6,677 nucleotides of DNA from positions 1 to 6,677 of the forward strand of contig CAMOVV010000067.1 in assembly GCA_946627685.1 (NCBI GenBank), read 5' to 3'. The notes beneath the pieces are model-generated. The model searched no databases, was not told the origin of the DNA, and saw only the letters and a list, made by a program, of their open reading frames with translations. Shown here one piece after another: positions 5,673 through 6,677 of this stretch. Position 1 is the first letter of the stretch. Each line of letters begins with the position of its first letter. The DNA is from an uncultured Bacteroidales bacterium. Lineage in GTDB: Bacteria; Bacteroidota; Bacteroidia; Bacteroidales; UBA932. The position numbers and the translations under genes were made by a program.

Positions 5673-5700
5673 TGACCCGTACACATCAAAAACAACGCTC

Positions 5701-6677
5701 ATGAAGTACGGGTTCGACAGTCAGAAGTATCTGAAAATCCAATCGGAACACATCAAGGAACGCATCGCCGCCTTTGGCGACAAACTCTATATGGAAGTCG
5801 GTGGCAAGCTCTTCGACGACCTTCACGCCAGCAGGGTCCTCCCGGGATTCGAGCCGGACATCAAGCTGAAAATGCTGATGCAGCTAAAGGACGAGGCGGA
5901 AATAATAATAGTCATCAGCGCCGTTGACATCGAGAAAAACAAAATCCGCTCCGACCTCGGCATCACCTACGACATGGACGTGCTGCGACTGAGGCAGGAA
6001 TTCCAGAAAAGAGACCTCTCCGTCAACTCCGTCGTCATCACCCACTACAACGGCCAGACCGGAGCCGACATCTACCGCCAGAGGCTGGAGCACATGGGCA
6101 TAAAGGTTTACTACCACCACACCATCTCCGGATACCCGCAGAACGTGGCCCTCATCGACTCGGACGAAGGCTTCGGCAAGAACGACTTCGTGGAGACCAC
6201 CCGTCCCCTGGTGCTTGTCACGGCCCCCGGGCCCGGCAGCGGGAAAATGGCCGTCTGCCTCAGCCAGCTGTATCAGGAAAACCTCCGCGGCGTCAAGGCC
6301 GGATATGCGAAATACGAGACCTTCCCCATCTGGAACATTCCCCTCAAACACCCCATTAACATAGCCTACGAGGCAGCCACCGCCGACCTCGACGACGTGA
6401 ACATGATAGACCCCTTCCATCTCGAGGCCTACGGCTCGCTCGCGGTAAACTACAACCGCGACATCGAGATTTTCCCTGTCATGGACGCGATATTCAAAGG
6501 AATTTACGGGGAAAATCCCTACAAGTCCCCGACCGACATGGGCGTCAATATGGTGGGTTACTGCATCAGCGACGACGACATTTGCTCCGAAGCCGCCAAG
6601 AACGAAATCATACGCCGCTACTACACGGCTCTTTGCGACCTCGCGTCGGCCCACGGCTCCGACCAGGAGGTGAACAA
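5701..6677 (+). CDS. DUF1846 domain-containing protein, 3'-truncated by the window
   Basis: From the ATG at 5701 the frame stays open for 325 codons to the window edge. Family members are about 500 residues, so roughly a third is missing. The N-terminus MKYGFDSQKYLKIQSEHIKE, then GGKLFDDLHASRVLPGFEPD (about 36-55), EIIIVISAVDIEKNKIRSDL (67-86) and GITYDMDVLRL (87-97) are highly typical. Next come KNDFVETTRPLVLVTAPGPG (160-179) with SGKM, FPIWNIPLKHPINIAYEAAT (208-227), MIDPFHLEAYGSLAVNYNRD (235-254) and SPTDMGVNM (276-284). APGPGSGKM (175-183) resembles a P-loop but has Met where Walker A has Ser or Thr. The protein is predicted to be cytosolic; no signal peptide is visible. DUF1846 structures exist, but I know of no assigned reaction. 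It diverges from the sigma/DUF4252 operon with overlapping promoters. Confidence 0.93.
   Translation, partial: MKYGFDSQKYLKIQSEHIKERIAAFGDKLYMEVGGKLFDDLHASRVLPGFEPDIKLKMLMQLKDEAEIIIVISAVDIEKNKIRSDLGITYDMDVLRLRQEFQKRDLSVNSVVITHYNGQTGADIYRQRLEHMGIKVYYHHTISGYPQNVALIDSDEGFGKNDFVETTRPLVLVTAPGPGSGKMAVCLSQLYQENLRGVKAGYAKYETFPIWNIPLKHPINIAYEAATADLDDVNMIDPFHLEAYGSLAVNYNRDIEIFPVMDAIFKGIYGENPYKSPTDMGVNMVGYCISDDDICSEAAKNEIIRRYYTALCDLASAHGSDQEVN

Noticed and set aside
5884..6654. 256-residue minus-strand open frame
   Set aside because: It lies entirely opposite the well-matched DUF1846 coding region, and its Val/Gly/His-rich product resembles an antisense translation.
1..6677. CRISPR array, tRNA, rRNA, insertion sequence or phage module
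   Set aside because: No spaced direct repeats, cloverleaf-like segments, transposase or integrase motifs, or terminal inverted repeats with target duplications were seen on either strand.

Overview
The window looks like chromosomal DNA of a G+C-rich member of the Bacteroidota, probably order Bacteroidales. Several signals agree: two DUF4252 proteins beside an ECF sigma factor, a DUF4353/Cthe_2159-type beta-helix lipoprotein, a DUF1846 protein and a FabG that all read like Bacteroidales versions, start codons without Shine-Dalgarno sequences, and two perfect TAnnTTTG -7 boxes. The genus is not decided by what is visible.

Layout. (1) 1-732, + strand: fabG (3-oxoacyl-ACP reductase), cut at its 5' end by the window edge and interrupted by an in-frame TAG at 70-72. 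A strong intrinsic terminator follows at 781-820. (2) 918-1649, + strand: a ComF-family phosphoribosyltransferase with two CxxC pairs. (3) 1673-3493, - strand, convergent with comF: a large secreted lipoprotein made mostly of a parallel beta-helix. (4) 3494-3601: a 108-bp gap with a nested inverted repeat and a T7G7 homopolymer junction. (5) 3602-5575, - strand: a tight four-gene operon in the order DUF4252 lipoprotein, ECF sigma factor, single-pass membrane protein (candidate anti-sigma factor), and a second exported DUF4252 protein. (6) 5576-5700: a divergent promoter region in which the two best promoter matches occupy the same ~36 bp on opposite strands. (7) 5701-6677, + strand: the first 325 codons of a DUF1846 protein that runs off the window.

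The most interesting unit is the sigma/DUF4252 operon with its control region. A sigma factor, a membrane protein with its N-terminus predicted in the cytoplasm, and two exported paralogs sharing a C-terminal block suggest an envelope-sensing circuit in which the DUF4252 proteins act as input or output. Function is inferred from architecture and context; DUF4252 and DUF1846 have no firmly established role that I know of. fabG, comF and DUF1846 look like ordinary core genes. No tRNA, rRNA, CRISPR array or insertion sequence was seen.
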